This document shows positions 22,393 through 34,466 of a stretch of DNA of 64,000 bases, piece after piece. This DNA comes from Stramonita haemastoma. Lineage: Eukaryota; Mollusca; Gastropoda; Neogastropoda; Muricidae. The position numbers were made by a program, and so were the translations under genes. How positions within the stretch are numbered: the stretch's first letter is position 1; every line of letters begins with the position of its first letter. The notes below the pieces were generated by a model. It had not been told where the DNA came from, made no database searches, and worked only from the letters and a program-made list of their open reading frames with translations. The DNA lies in assembly GCA_030674155.1 (NCBI GenBank), contig CM060325.1:20768660-20832659 (forward strand), given 5' to 3'.

Positions 22393-23165
22393 ATGATCTT
22401 CCAAAACATATCAAAGGATGCAGTTTTAGTGAAGTATGCAGACGATATTTGTATTTGGATGACGGTTACTATGAAACGAAGCACATCAAAAACGGCTTTA
22501 AATTATGATAGAAAAACATACCAAAAACAACTAGATAATCTGAATCAGTATATAATAGAAAACGGCCTTACTTTTTCTATGGGAAAAACAACATGGTGTT
22601 ATTTAACAATGGTAGTGATCCAAACGATTTACCAGTGTTTAAGATTGAAAATGAAACAATTCATTACAAATAAATAGTGAAATTTTAAAGTTTATTTCTT
22701 GCATCAAAGTTAACATGGAATGCCCATATTGAATATATTTTAACTAAAGCAAGAAAAAGCTTAAATCTGAAAATTATTAGTAAGCAGTATTGGGGGCAAG
22801 ATCTGTCAATCCTAAAACATTTATCGACTTCAAAAATTATCGTATGGACATGAAGTCTTTTTTAATGCCCCAAAATATTTATTGAGGAAGCTTCAAAGTA
22901 TAGATTGTAAAGCATACAGGCTTACTCTTGGTGTACCTTTTCATACATCAGCAATTGAGACATATATAAAGAAGTCAGAATGTTATCATAAGATGAATAC
23001 CAAGAACTTACATGCGCCAAATATGTACTGAGAAGTTCCACATCCAAAAACTTCACGTCAGAAGACGTTAAAGTAAAATCTGATATACTTTTTTCCAAAA
23101 CAAGCCAGCAAATACGTTCTTTAACAACTATTGGTACCTACGTGGCGGACCTTTACGAGCAATCA
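22393..23165 (+). pseudogene. Non-LTR retrotransposon RT fragment (left arm)
   Basis: The frame 22393-22677 reads LVKYADDICIWM and LNQYIIENGLTFSMGKTT. YADD (22435-22446) is the catalytic motif of reverse transcriptase. Beyond 22677 the frame is broken, but homology to the right arm continues. Same lineage as 26600-28395. Confidence 0.8.
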
Positions 23166-23315
23166 TCCTGGATACATATTCATACATATGTACATTCTCT
23201 CCCATACAATGTGATATGCTCATATCATAAACATCAAAATAGCATTAGATCCATTATTACTGACATATCTTTATTCAGACAGAATTAATAGCTGGACAAT
23301 ACAAATTTTACAAAA

Positions 23316-23409
<94 letters not shown>

Positions 23410-23541
23410 TGTACATACACACACATGCTCCCACATTCAAACATTCACTCATACACAATAAGCTTAAGTGAACACAAAAGCACACACACACATACTCAAA
23501 CACACACGCGCACACACACATACATATTCAACACACACACA

Positions 23542-23629
<88 letters not shown>

Positions 23630-23754
23630 TTGCACATACACACACACGCTCCCACATTCAAACATTCACTCATACACAATAAGCTTAAGTGAACACAAAA
23701 GCACACACACACACATACTCAAACACACACACGCGCACACACACATACATATTC

Positions 23755-23811
<57 letters not shown>

Positions 23812-24043
23812 ACATTCACACACGTGCACACACACACACACACACATACACAAACACACACACACATTCACACTCACAAACACACACATATTCATACACA
23901 TTATAAGTGACAAAACAAACTTTTAGTCACACACAAGCATCTGCTTTTCTTCTTTTCTCCCTGTCTCCCTTCGTCTAATATCACTAATAGTGAAAAGACG
24001 TAAAATCTAAAGAACGAACGAACACACACACATTATTTACTGA

Positions 24044-24108
<65 letters not shown>

Positions 24109-24204
24109 CACATTGCATAGTAATGTACATGACAACTGTCATCGAGTTGGTCATCTTGAGTATCTTTGGCCTAGGCCTAGGCCTACTAGCTTTGGGTAAA
24201 AATG
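23166..24204. repeat. CA microsatellite complex with a 222-bp tandem unit
   Basis: (CA)n blocks 23318-23407, 23528-23628 and 23755-23870, separated by a conserved spacer (GCTCCCACATTCAAACATTC, AATAAGCTTAAGTGAACACA) that occurs at about 23427-23527 and 23648-23754, i.e. a higher-order repeat of about 221 bp. A (CT)n tract follows at 24047-24105. Confidence 0.9.
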
Positions 24205-24830
24205 GTCAGTGACGTCACACAACCACATGACCCACACGGAAGACGGTGTCCACCTTGACTTCCGTTGTCAGTTGCAGACGATCTTTCAAGTTGAGAGACA
24301 TCGAGCAGAGAAGACGGATGGATCATCAAGGCAAAGGTAAATGGTGCTTTCAATTGTTTGTTGGTTTGTTTTTTTACAAAAACTTGCTATGAATATCTGT
24401 CATCTGAAGTTAAAATGAAAAGTGAACTTAATGTTTCACAACTTTACCTCATCTTTTTAGCAGAACTTAGAAAGTCTAAGATTGATCTGAAGAAGAAAAA
24501 AAACGCCAGTGGGGTTTTAGCGATTTAAGACTTGGAGACTAAAATAGCTTTTGCTTTGATTTTTATCTCTAAAAGAAAAAGGCCTCCCTTAAATCAGGGT
24601 ATTAATGGGATGTTTTTCAGCTGAATATTGTTTTTGTTTTGTTGTTTATAACCATATATATCCTACTCTTATCTAGACACCCCCCCCCCCCCCCCCCTGT
24701 GGGGGTTGTAGGAAAAAAAGTCACAAGAAAAAAAGTCACAGAAAAAAAGTCACAAAATTGGGTAGAAAAAAAGTTACAGGAAAAAAAAGTCACAATCAGG
24801 TCAAACAAACACAAGTAAAATTCAGTTTAC

Positions 24831-24890
<60 letters not shown>

Positions 24891-25108
24891 CCAGAGAATA
24901 AAAGTAAAATAAGAGCAATATCATCAAGAAAAATGTGCAGTGCAGTACAATGCATACACACACACTCACACACACACGCACGCACGCACGCAGGCCAGAG
25001 GATAAAAGTAAAATAAGAGCAATATTATCAAGAAAAATGTGCAGTGCAGTACAATGCATACACACACACACTCACACACACTCACACACACACACACACA
25101 CAACACAC

Positions 25109-25144
<36 letters not shown>

Positions 25145-25243
25145 GCACGCACGTAGGCAGGCCAGAGAATAAAAGTAAAATAAGAGCAATATCATCAAGA
25201 AAAATGTGCAGTGCAGTACAATGCATACACACACACTCACACA

Positions 25244-25284
<41 letters not shown>

Positions 25285-25845
25285 TGCACGCACGCAGGCC
25301 AGAGAATAAAAGTAAAATAAGATGAATATCATCAAGAAAAATGTGCAGTGCAGTACAATGCACATACACACACGCACGCACCCACCCACCCACGTGTTGG
25401 CTTGTGACTTTTTTTCCTGTGACTTTTTTTCTATGACTTTTTTTCTGTGACTTATTTTCCTGTGACTTTTTTTCCAATTACCCCTGTGGCTGCCCGTATC
25501 AAAATGGCGTCTCTGATGGCGTCTTGTACCTGAACAGCCCCTCGTACAGTGACTAAGCACTTCTCATAGGCCCTTCAGCCTTGCAGCTGTGTTAGGCTAG
25601 GCATACACTGATACAGCCTAGGCCTAGGTATAGGTTGCCTTCAGGCCTATTTTCTGCAGGGAGGAGAGGCACTGTGATTTTTTAATGATTTTTTTCATCA
25701 ATCCTGGTTTGTGGTCCAAAAGTGTAGCTAGCCGAATTGTGGATGAAATTGCCCACATGAACGATACACACGTGGCGGTACATCCCTTAAAAATTATGTT
25801 CTAAGTCATGGGTCATAGGCCTATCGCCATTTTGAAGGGACCTGT
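24205..25845 (+). repeat. Segmental direct duplication, copy B
   Basis: Second copy of 18719-20025 in the same orientation. It lacks the 432-bp MITE but carries the 24700-25478 composite insertion. Confidence 0.85.
24700..25478. mobile_element. Composite element: inverted GTCACA-motif arms around a minisatellite core
   Basis: The left arm (24700-24793) has five runs of GAAAAAAAGTCACA or a close variant; the right arm (about 25400-25478) has five of the complement TGTGACTTTTTTTC. Between them are four units of about 110-130 bp, each with GGCCAGAGAATAAAAGTAAA, CATCAAGAAAAATGTGCAGT and ACAATGCATACACA followed by CA repeats. It lies inside copy B only. No coding sequence is credible. Confidence 0.8.
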
Positions 25846-25865
25846 TTTCAAACAGCCACGGTGCT

Positions 25866-26056
25866 CATGTTTGTATACAGTGACACGTGTTCGGCGTCAC
25901 GTTGGCATTTGTTTCGTCATATGACAATAGATGATTTTGAATGGGCGTGTTTTTATACAGCCAACTGTTCTCTTTCACGTTGGCATTTGTTTAGTCACAT
26001 TACACGATTTTGAATGGACATGTTTTTATTCAGCTAACTGTTGGTGTTCACGTGGG
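25866..26056 (+). repeat. About 76-bp tandem repeat, 2.5 units
   Basis: Units share GATTTTGAATGG-C-TGTTTTTAT, CAGC-AACTGTT and TTCACGTTGGCATTTGTTT. Confidence 0.75.
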
Positions 26057-26599
26057 CAGTATTTTGTCAGGGCATTCAAGGTAAATCTTGAACATTTTAT
26101 GGAAACACAGTCTTAGTCTTTAGTCTTACACACACACACATGTGAAGTAGTAGTAGTCATCAATTTTACATCCTTCCACATAAAATGATACCTGACAGGT
26201 TGGGGGGGGGGGGGGGGGGGCATACAAAAATGTTTTTTTAAAAAGGTAAATAGATGAATGAATAAAATTAAAGATGAAAAATATATGCAAATGTAGCAAT
26301 TAAAAAAAACGCAACAGAAAAACAAACACAAAAGAAAGAGAGAATAATAATACTGATAAATATTCAAATGTTGATTACATAAAGAGAGAAAGGGAGAGAA
26401 ACACATGGATAATGATTGGGGATATATGCATTAAAATATATAATACTAAAATAACTTTTTTTTATCTTAAAAAGGAAATCTGGTCTGTATGTTTGTGTGT
26501 GAGTATATTTTGTGCAAGTTTGTAGTTGTGGTTGAAGTTATTCTCATTACATAAAGCGAAACTGTATGCTAAACATTAAATTAACAGAGAAGAGCAAAA
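26057..26599. other. Gene-free AT-rich stretch
   Basis: Holds a G homopolymer at about 26202-26220; otherwise no recognisable element. Confidence 0.5.
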
Positions 26600-28395
26600 A
26601 TTCAAAATAGAACAACAATGATATAACTACAACAAATGCTCTATGGGACTTGACAATATACCCTTAGCAATAGCAAACACTGACTTGACATCAAGGGAAG
26701 TTTCGGTAAAACTAGGTAACTGGTAAGTAAGGCTTGCATTCAAGTAGAATATGGCTATTTGAAATATTATTGTTTCCACATAAGCATTTAACATTCTTGC
26801 TAAATTTTGTGACAAAAGCATTTAATCAATTCTAAAAAATAACGCCTGAAGCCGTCTTTCTCTGACAATATTTGTATAAATATATATATAAATCTTTGGC
26901 TGATGTATGCTGTTAAAGACGCTTTTTTGTGGTTGGAACCCATTTTGCAAACTGTTCTTTTTGTATTATTTCATTGAACTTGTTTAAGTATGCTTGTTCT
27001 AACAAATGATACCCTTCTTGGATTGATAACGGAATATTTAGCGCAGTGTTTCCACTTCTATTGCTTGCACCTCTCTTAGCAGCCCAATCAACCCATTCAT
27101 TAGAGTACAATCCAGTGTGTGAAGGTACCCAAAGAAGAATAACAAATATGTCTCTTAAACTTAAAAGGTGGACTGTGTCACAGTGTGTGTTTTATATATT
27201 ATATCTAAGTTTTGAAAGATTCTTGTACTCTGCAGATTTTATGGCATATAAAACTGATTTAGAATCCACACAAGGTAAGACATGGAAAAAACAATATGGG
27301 TGATCTAGCACGTATGTTAAAGCCATTAAAATTGCAACCAGTTGAGCTGTAAATACTGACAGATTTACACAGGTCTATAAACTATGATTTTTCTACTTTG
27401 AGTGCAGGTATAACAAAAGCTGAACCTGCTTGGTGATTATTTAGAAGTGAACCATCAGTGTACACTTTAGATAACTACAGTAGTTGTCATGAATATATGA
27501 TCTTACAGTGGCTGCCAAAACATTAGTATTTTCATCCTTCTTCATGTCTGTGTAATTGATATCAAAATGTGCCTGATTCATTTCCCAAGATGGGCAAGGT
27601 GGAACCATTTTCTGTGAATCTACATTCATTTTATCAATTTTAGATTGCTCGTAAAGGTCCGCCACGTAGTACCAATACGGCAATAGTTGTTAAAGAACGT
27701 ATTTGCTGTGCTCGTTTTGGAAAAAGTATATTCAGATTTTACTTTAACGTCTTCTGATGCAAAGTTTTTGGGTGTGGAACTTCTGAGTACATTTGGGCAT
27801 GTAAGTTTTTGGTATTCATCTAACAGTAACACTTTGACTTCTTTATATATGATGTCTCAATTGCTGATGCATGAAAGGGTACACCAAGAGTAAGCCTGTA
27901 TGCTTTACAATCTATACTTTCAAGCTTCCACAATGAATATTTTGGGGCATTAAAAAAGACTTCATGTCCATACAATAATTTTGATGTGATTATTGAAGTC
28001 GATAAATGTTTTAGGATTGACAGATCTTGCCCCCAATACTGCTTACTAATAATTTTCAGGAGATTAAAGCTTTGATGTAAGAAGTATACTTAAAATTTTT
28101 ACTATTTATCTGTAATGAATTGTTTCATTTTCAATCTTTAACACTGGTAATTCGTTTGGATCACTACCATTGTTAAATAACACCATTGTGTTTTTTCCAT
28201 AGAAAAAGTAAGGCCGTTTTCTATTATATACTGATTCAGATTATCTAGTTGTTTTTGGTATGTTTTTCTATTATAATTTAAAGCCGTTTTTGATGTGCTT
28301 CATTTCATAGTAACCGTCATCCAAATATAAATATCGTCTGCATACTTTACTAAAACTGCATGCATCCTTTGATATGTTTTGGAAGATCATGTAAC
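26600..28395 (-). pseudogene. Non-LTR retrotransposon 3' part: RT tail and RNase H
   Basis: On the minus strand, first the RT region (complement of 28200-28395, homologous to YADDICIW at 22435), then a region with YWYYVADLYEQSKIDKMNVD, then an RNase H-like segment around 27480-27060 (YTDGSLLNNHQAGSAFVIPA, a VDSKSVLYAIKS-like block, WVPSHTGLYSNEWVDWAAKR). A DG-S near the start, a DS and a late NE.VD..A are hallmarks of the RNase H domain of I/Jockey-type LINEs. Stops and frameshifts interrupt it. The right inverted arm begins inside it, near 27640. Confidence 0.8.
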
Positions 28396-28449
28396 AATAT
28401 GTTAAATTAAACTGGAGCTAATACAGAGCCTTGGGACAAGTGCGTGTGT

Positions 28450-28493
<44 letters not shown>

Positions 28494-29990
28494 GTGTATG
28501 TGTGTGTGTGTGTGTGTGTGTGCATGCGTGCGTGCGCGTACACCCTCATGAGTGTGATCGTGTCTGCACGTGTGAGTGAATACGAATGGTTATAGCTGTT
28601 TATGGTGGAGTTTTTTTGTTTTTTTTTAATGGTTTGTCTGGGATTCTGGCACTGATTTGTAGTATATCATGCCATCTATGTAAACTTCACTTTTTATTGA
28701 AATAAGATATATTATGCTTGTACTTGAAGCCCGTATGATTTGTTTTAAGATACTAAAGTAGTTACTACAAGTACTTTGCCTCAGGCCAGGACATCCTGCT
28801 CTGAATTTACAGTTGATGCAGCTTGGCAAGGGTGCTAGTGTGAGGAGACCAAAAGTGAAACAGTGGCTGGTCACCTGCTGACCGTTTTGTTTGGGAGTAT
28901 TCTGTCAGTAACCTCCCTCAGAATGATCTGCAAAGAAGGTGGACAGAATACCTCATGTGTCTTGCCTTAAAAAAAAAACCCACACATACAATAAAGCAAC
29001 CCCACTGTAATAACATGATAAGACCCACACACTTCAGACAGTTTTGGTTCTTGGCTGTTGCAATCCCCAATTCACCGACAATGTTTCCAGACAGGGTGAC
29101 AGCTTGTGAAACACACACTGGTAACTCGGGTCAGTCTGCTTGTGTCCAAAGTTAGTTGAGGGGGGTTTCAAATGAAAAAAAAAAATTAAACTGTTATTCA
29201 AGTGATTGTAAAACCTGAGAGCTGCTTGCTTAGTTTTCTGTAAAAAAAACAAAAAAAAAAAAATCATTCACATTGAAGATCATAACCACCAAAACTGTGA
29301 TTATCTGGTTTCAGAGATGGAGGTTTCAGACCTGGTGGAGGAAAACTCTTTTTTAAACTTCATTCAGGATAGAAGAAAGCAAGCAGAGGAGCCAGAGGCC
29401 AAGGCACAGGCCATCCTTCAGCAAAGGAGGCTTATTCAGTTTATCAAAGGCACTGATGAGGACGAGGACAGACACGATTATGATGGAGATGATGAAGCAG
29501 ATGAGGACAACAATGATAATGAAGATGATGATGAAGATGAGGACAACAATGAAGATGAAGATGATGACGAAGATGAGGACAACAATGATAATGAAGATGA
29601 TGACAAAGATGAGGACAACAATGATAATGAAGATGATAACAAAGATGAGGACAACAATGATAATGAAGATGAAGATGAGTACAGTGATGATGATGACGAA
29701 GATGAGGACAGTGATGATGATGAAGACAACATTACTCCGAGAGCTTGGTGCCCAGAGACACCAGAACGTGTGGCCGCAATTGCTGATCTGCTCAACACTG
29801 GAGTGGATGCTTTTGCTGCAGACTACAACCTGTGTCTGTATGACAGTAAGAAAAAATTGTGTGTGCCTCTTCATGTTGCTGCTTGGAGAGGCCAGCACCA
29901 AATCACAGAAGCACTTTTGAAACACGCAGGTGAGTTTGCTTCTCTGTGCCATGCTTATTATTCTGCTGTTTAAAACATTTCAAGTAGTTT
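27640..29990. repeat. Right arm of large inverted duplication
   Basis: Reverse-complement partner of 21050-23165, carrying the intact first exon of the ASB-like gene at its outer end and LINE sequence at its inner end. Includes an interrupted TG microsatellite at about 28442-28521. Confidence 0.9.
29317..29929 (+). CDS. ASB-like exon 1: acidic repeat and first ankyrin
   Basis: Begins MEVSDLVEENSFLNFIQDRR, then an alpha-helical Glu/Gln/Lys stretch, then about 95 residues of D/E/N repeats (about 29453-29730), then ITPRAWCPETPERVAAIADL and the first ankyrin repeat. Ends GCA-G/GTGAG, phase 1. Duplicated at 21118-21472. Confidence 0.85.
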
Positions 29991-32900
29991 TCATTGGACA
30001 TGATTTCCATACACATGCATACATTTTATGATGGCATTTTGTCTTGTGCAGTATTATGAATCAAATTATTTTATAACTGATTTTGACATGCACAGCGAAG
30101 AACTTGATACGACCATAGAATGTTTGACACTAGTAAATTAATAGAACCATAGAGAGCTTGATGTTATCAAGTTAATAGAACCATAGAATTTTCGATACTG
30201 GCAAGTTAATACGACCATAGAATGTTTATGTACTAGCAAGTTAAAGGACCGTAGAGTATTTGGTTTTATCAAGTCAATAGAACCGTAGAATGTTTGATAC
30301 TAGCAAGTTAATAGAACTATAGAATGTTTGGTACTAGCAAGTTAATAGAACCATAGAATGTTTGATACTAGCAAATTGATAGAACCATATAATGTTTGAT
30401 ACTAGCAAGTTAACACTGTAAACTGTTTTATTGAGAAGTTAAGACTGTGGAGTGCATAGTAGGAGGAAATGATCCCACAGAAGAAGACAGTGGTGGAAAG
30501 CATTGTTCTGATGGTAAAGGAACAGTTCTGGGGTTTTGTTCTGACGTCTGTGACAAAACTGGCTGATGATAAGTATTGTTCTGATGGTAAAGGAACAGTA
30601 CTGTGTATTGATCTGCAGTCTGTGTGTGACAAGACTGGCTGAGGATAAGCATTGTTCTGATGGTAAAGGAACAGTAAATACTGTGTATCTGCAGTCTGTG
30701 TGTGACAAGACTGGCTGATGAGAAGCATTGTTCTGATGGTAAAGGAACAGTAAATACTGTGTATTGATCTGCAGTCTGTGTGTGACAAGACTGGCTGATG
30801 ATAAGCATTGTTCTGATGGTAAAGGAACAGTAAATACTGTGTATCTGCAGTCTGTGTGTGACAAGACTGGCTGATGAGAAGCATTGTTCTGATGGTAAAG
30901 GAACAGTAAATACTGTGTATCTGCTGTCCTTGACAAGATTGGCTATCAATATAAGTCAACTCTGAGGTACAGTGGCTAGGTCAGGTGGTAAAAATCATCA
31001 CAGACACTGTGAGGAAGCATGTTCTGTTGATGACTTTGTCAGAGTCAGGTAAGGCTGTACATCAGGTTTCTACCTGCCTTCCTATTTCCTGACTACAGGT
31101 AGCTGTTGCTGCCCCAGCACCACAGTATGACGCTGTGTTTACACTTGCTGTGTATGTTGACACTGTGTTTGCACTTGCTGTGTATGTTGATGCTGTGTTT
31201 ACACTCGCTGTGTATGTTTACACTGTGTTTGCACTTGCTGTGTATGTTGACACTGTGTTTGCACTTGCTGTGTATGTTTACGCTGTGTTCACACATGCTG
31301 TGTATGTTTACACTGTGTTTGCACTTGCTGTGTATGTTTACACTGTGTTTGCACTTGCTGTGTATGTTTACACTGTGTTTGCACTTGCTGTGTATGTTTT
31401 ACACTATGTTTGCACTTGCTGTGTATGTTTACACTGTGTTTGCACTTTGCTGTGTATGTTTTACACTGTGTTTACACTTGCTGTGTATGTTTGTGTCATC
31501 CATGCAACTGGCCATCACTGGCCTGCTCTTCCTCTACAAGATGGATGGATTTTTAAACATATGCACTAAATCTTAAGCTTTTGTGTTGTTGTAATTTGTA
31601 AATAATAATTTTTTTTATCTACGAAATAATTAAAGGACTATCTTTATACTATTAGGCAAAAAGTAAACACCTTTAGATATTAATGGATGCATTTATGGTT
31701 GTTTTGTTTTAGGCCATCCCAACCTAGCAGACAGATTTGGGAGGACGGCAGCACACATGGCAGCAGAGTTTGGTTCAGCCGAATGTTTGAAGGCACTGAT
31801 AGGCTTTGGAGCCAACGTCAATGCTGCAACAGAGACAGGTAAAACTATTTTGTTTTTAGCTTTCTGGTTCAGTATAAGTGTACATGAATATAGCAGTATT
31901 GAAATGTTGGTATAGTACTTGTCATTACTAACAAGATTGAGTCTGCTTGTATAGCATATATTCATTAAAAACTTTATGATATCAAAACTGGTATCGCCAG
32001 ATCAGACTGAATTTATGTCAGAAAGGTATATATAGGAGACAATATCCGGCTAATTATGGTCGTATAATTTACAATTTGAAAAGTAAAAACTTCCAGGTGT
32101 GCATACATGTGTTGATTTTGAGAAAGAGTTTGAGTCTCTAAAGTGGGAATTTCTGGTTAAAGTTATTGAAGTGTTTTGGTTTGGTAAAGATATATGCCTG
32201 TGGGTGGCCACATTTTACAAAGATAAAAAATCTGTAGTAGAAGTAAATGGACACATCTCTCCCTGGTTTAAAGTATTAAGGGGCTGTAGACAAGGTGATC
32301 CTATCTCTCCTTATTTATTTATCCTTTCAGTGCAAATTTTAGCCATTATAATTAAAGAAAATAAAATATAAAAGGAATTAAAATCAAATCAGTGGAACAT
32401 AAATGTTTACATAATGCAGACGATACCCAAGTGATAAACAAAGGTTTGTTTTTTAAAAAAAATCATTTGAACACTGCATGTGAGCATTAGAATCATTTGG
32501 TAAAGTGTCAGGTCTGTATTTACATTTTCAAAAAACAAAAGTAATATGTCTTGGAAGCAGAACATTTTCCCAAATCAGATACATGGCACATTTGCAAATG
32601 GAGTGCAATCCAAACAGTTTTAAGATTTTGGGGATATGGTCAATACCTAATTTGTAACAACTGCAAGGAGCTGAATGACAATGAAAAGTTTGCAGATGTC
32701 AGCCATCTTTTCAACATTTGGATTAAAAGAAACATTACTGCATTTGGTAGAGGGGCAGTGGTCAAGTCTTTTTTTCTGATAGAAACTAACATTATCTTGA
32801 GATCTTGTTGCTCTTTTGTTCTGATAGAAACTAACATATCTTGAGATCTTGTTGCCTACCCCCCCCCCCCTCCTCACCCAACAATTTAATGGATTAATTA

Positions 32901-34399
32901 CAAAAGCAATGGTTTTGATTTGTATGGAATAACCAACAAGACAGAAACGCAAGGAAAGCAGGTATCAAAAGTTCTAGAAAAGAGGGACTTGGAATCCCTT
33001 CATTAAAGCATTAATTTTTCCATGACACCCTCACTGTCGTGGATAAGGAAACCAAGATACAGTAACCACAAATGGAAATCTGTCATAGAAGAATTCTTCC
33101 CCTATATAAAACACTTCCAGGACAAATATGGTTGTGATTTGCCAATCCGAGACATTACCTCAGTTTATTCTAGAGAAATAAATTACAAGCATACAGAATA
33201 TTTGGCAAAAAATAAATCAGATTGACAGCCCAAATTAAAAGGACTTATGACAGTGAACTTACAAAGATAGACAATAAAACATTTTAAACCTGGATGAGCA
33301 ATAGTGTGTATTGTGTTGCCAATCTTGTTCATCAGAATGTTTCTTTCATTGCATATGATGAATTGAAAAGGAAATACAACGTTGGAAGTAATTTCAGGAC
33401 TTATGTCACAGCAATTAAAATAAAAAAAAATCATGCTCACAATACAGGTATTGATGTGTGTAATAGCAGCCCCAAAGAAAACCCTTAAGCTGTAGATGGA
33501 ATTCTGAATGTAAAGAAAAGGGCAAAAATCTATTATGACACATTTGTTATGGACAGTGATCAGCCTAAATGCTGCCAGAAATGGCATAATGAAACGTTAG
33601 ATTATCTGTATTATGTCACACTTGTTATGGACAGTAATCAGCCTAAGTGCTGCCAGAAATGGCATAATGAAATGTTAGATTATCTATTATGACACACTTG
33701 TTATGGACAGTAATCAGCCTAAGTGCTGCCAGAAATGGCATAATGAAACGTTCGATTATCTGTATGAGTCATGCTACTATCAATTAAGACGTATTAGTGC
33801 AATTCGAAAGTACCTGTCCACTGATGCAACATCTAAACTCGTCACGTCTCTGATTCTTTCACGTCTCGACTATTGCAATTCTCTTTTGGCTGGTCTACCA
33901 GCATCATCTATCCACTCCCTTCAACGTATACAAAACTCTGCAGCTCGACTGGTCCTCAGAAAGAAAAAATCTGAGCACATTACTCCTCTCTTGCAATCTC
34001 TCCACTGGCAGCCTGTGACACAGAGAGTAAACTATAAGATCAGTACTCTCTGTTATAAATGTCTTCACAAAACAGCACCTTCTTACCTCTGTGAATGTCT
34101 TAACCCTTACACTCCTTCTCGTTCCCTCCGCTCTGCTGCAGATACCCTGCGCTTACAAATACCTAGATTCAATCAATCCACCATCGGCCGTCGTGCTTTC
34201 TCTGTTTCTGGTCCAGTGATCTGGAACGATCTCCCTCTCTCCCTTCGTAAAAAGCCTACCTATGACACTTTTAAATCCAGCCTCAAGATACACTTGTTTC
34301 AAAGCTAAGACTTTCCTATCCTGTTTCATCTTCTGCCCCTGCTCTCAACAGCCGAACTATCCACCACCCTGCCAAAGTGTTTAACCTCTATGTGTGTGT

Positions 34400-34466
<67 letters not shown>

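Larger units (their letters stand above)
21050..23165. repeat. Left arm of large inverted duplication
   Basis: Matches 27640-29990 in reverse complement: ASB exon 1 copy (21118-21472), TTGGACACAAGCAAACTGACC region, CA-rich block with CACGATCACACTCATGAGGG, and LINE RT sequence ending GTGGCGGACCTTTACGAGCA. Identity looks high by eye, with many small indels. The arms are separated by about 4.5 kb. Confidence 0.9.

Noticed and set aside
29353..29952. 199-codon minus-strand frame
   Set aside because: Antisense shadow of the Asp-rich ASB-like exon; Ile/Val/Leu repeats reflect the complement of GAT/GAC codons.
30402..30959. Three overlapping minus-strand frames of 165-185 codons
   Set aside because: They are the three frames of a 75-80-bp minisatellite; being open in all three frames is a repeat artefact.
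30085..31495. CRISPR-like regular repeats
   Set aside because: Units abut with no unique spacers, and the DNA is eukaryotic; these are minisatellites.
31106..31576. 156- and 144-codon plus-strand frames
   Set aside because: Translation of the 30-bp minisatellite (a multiple of three keeps frames open).
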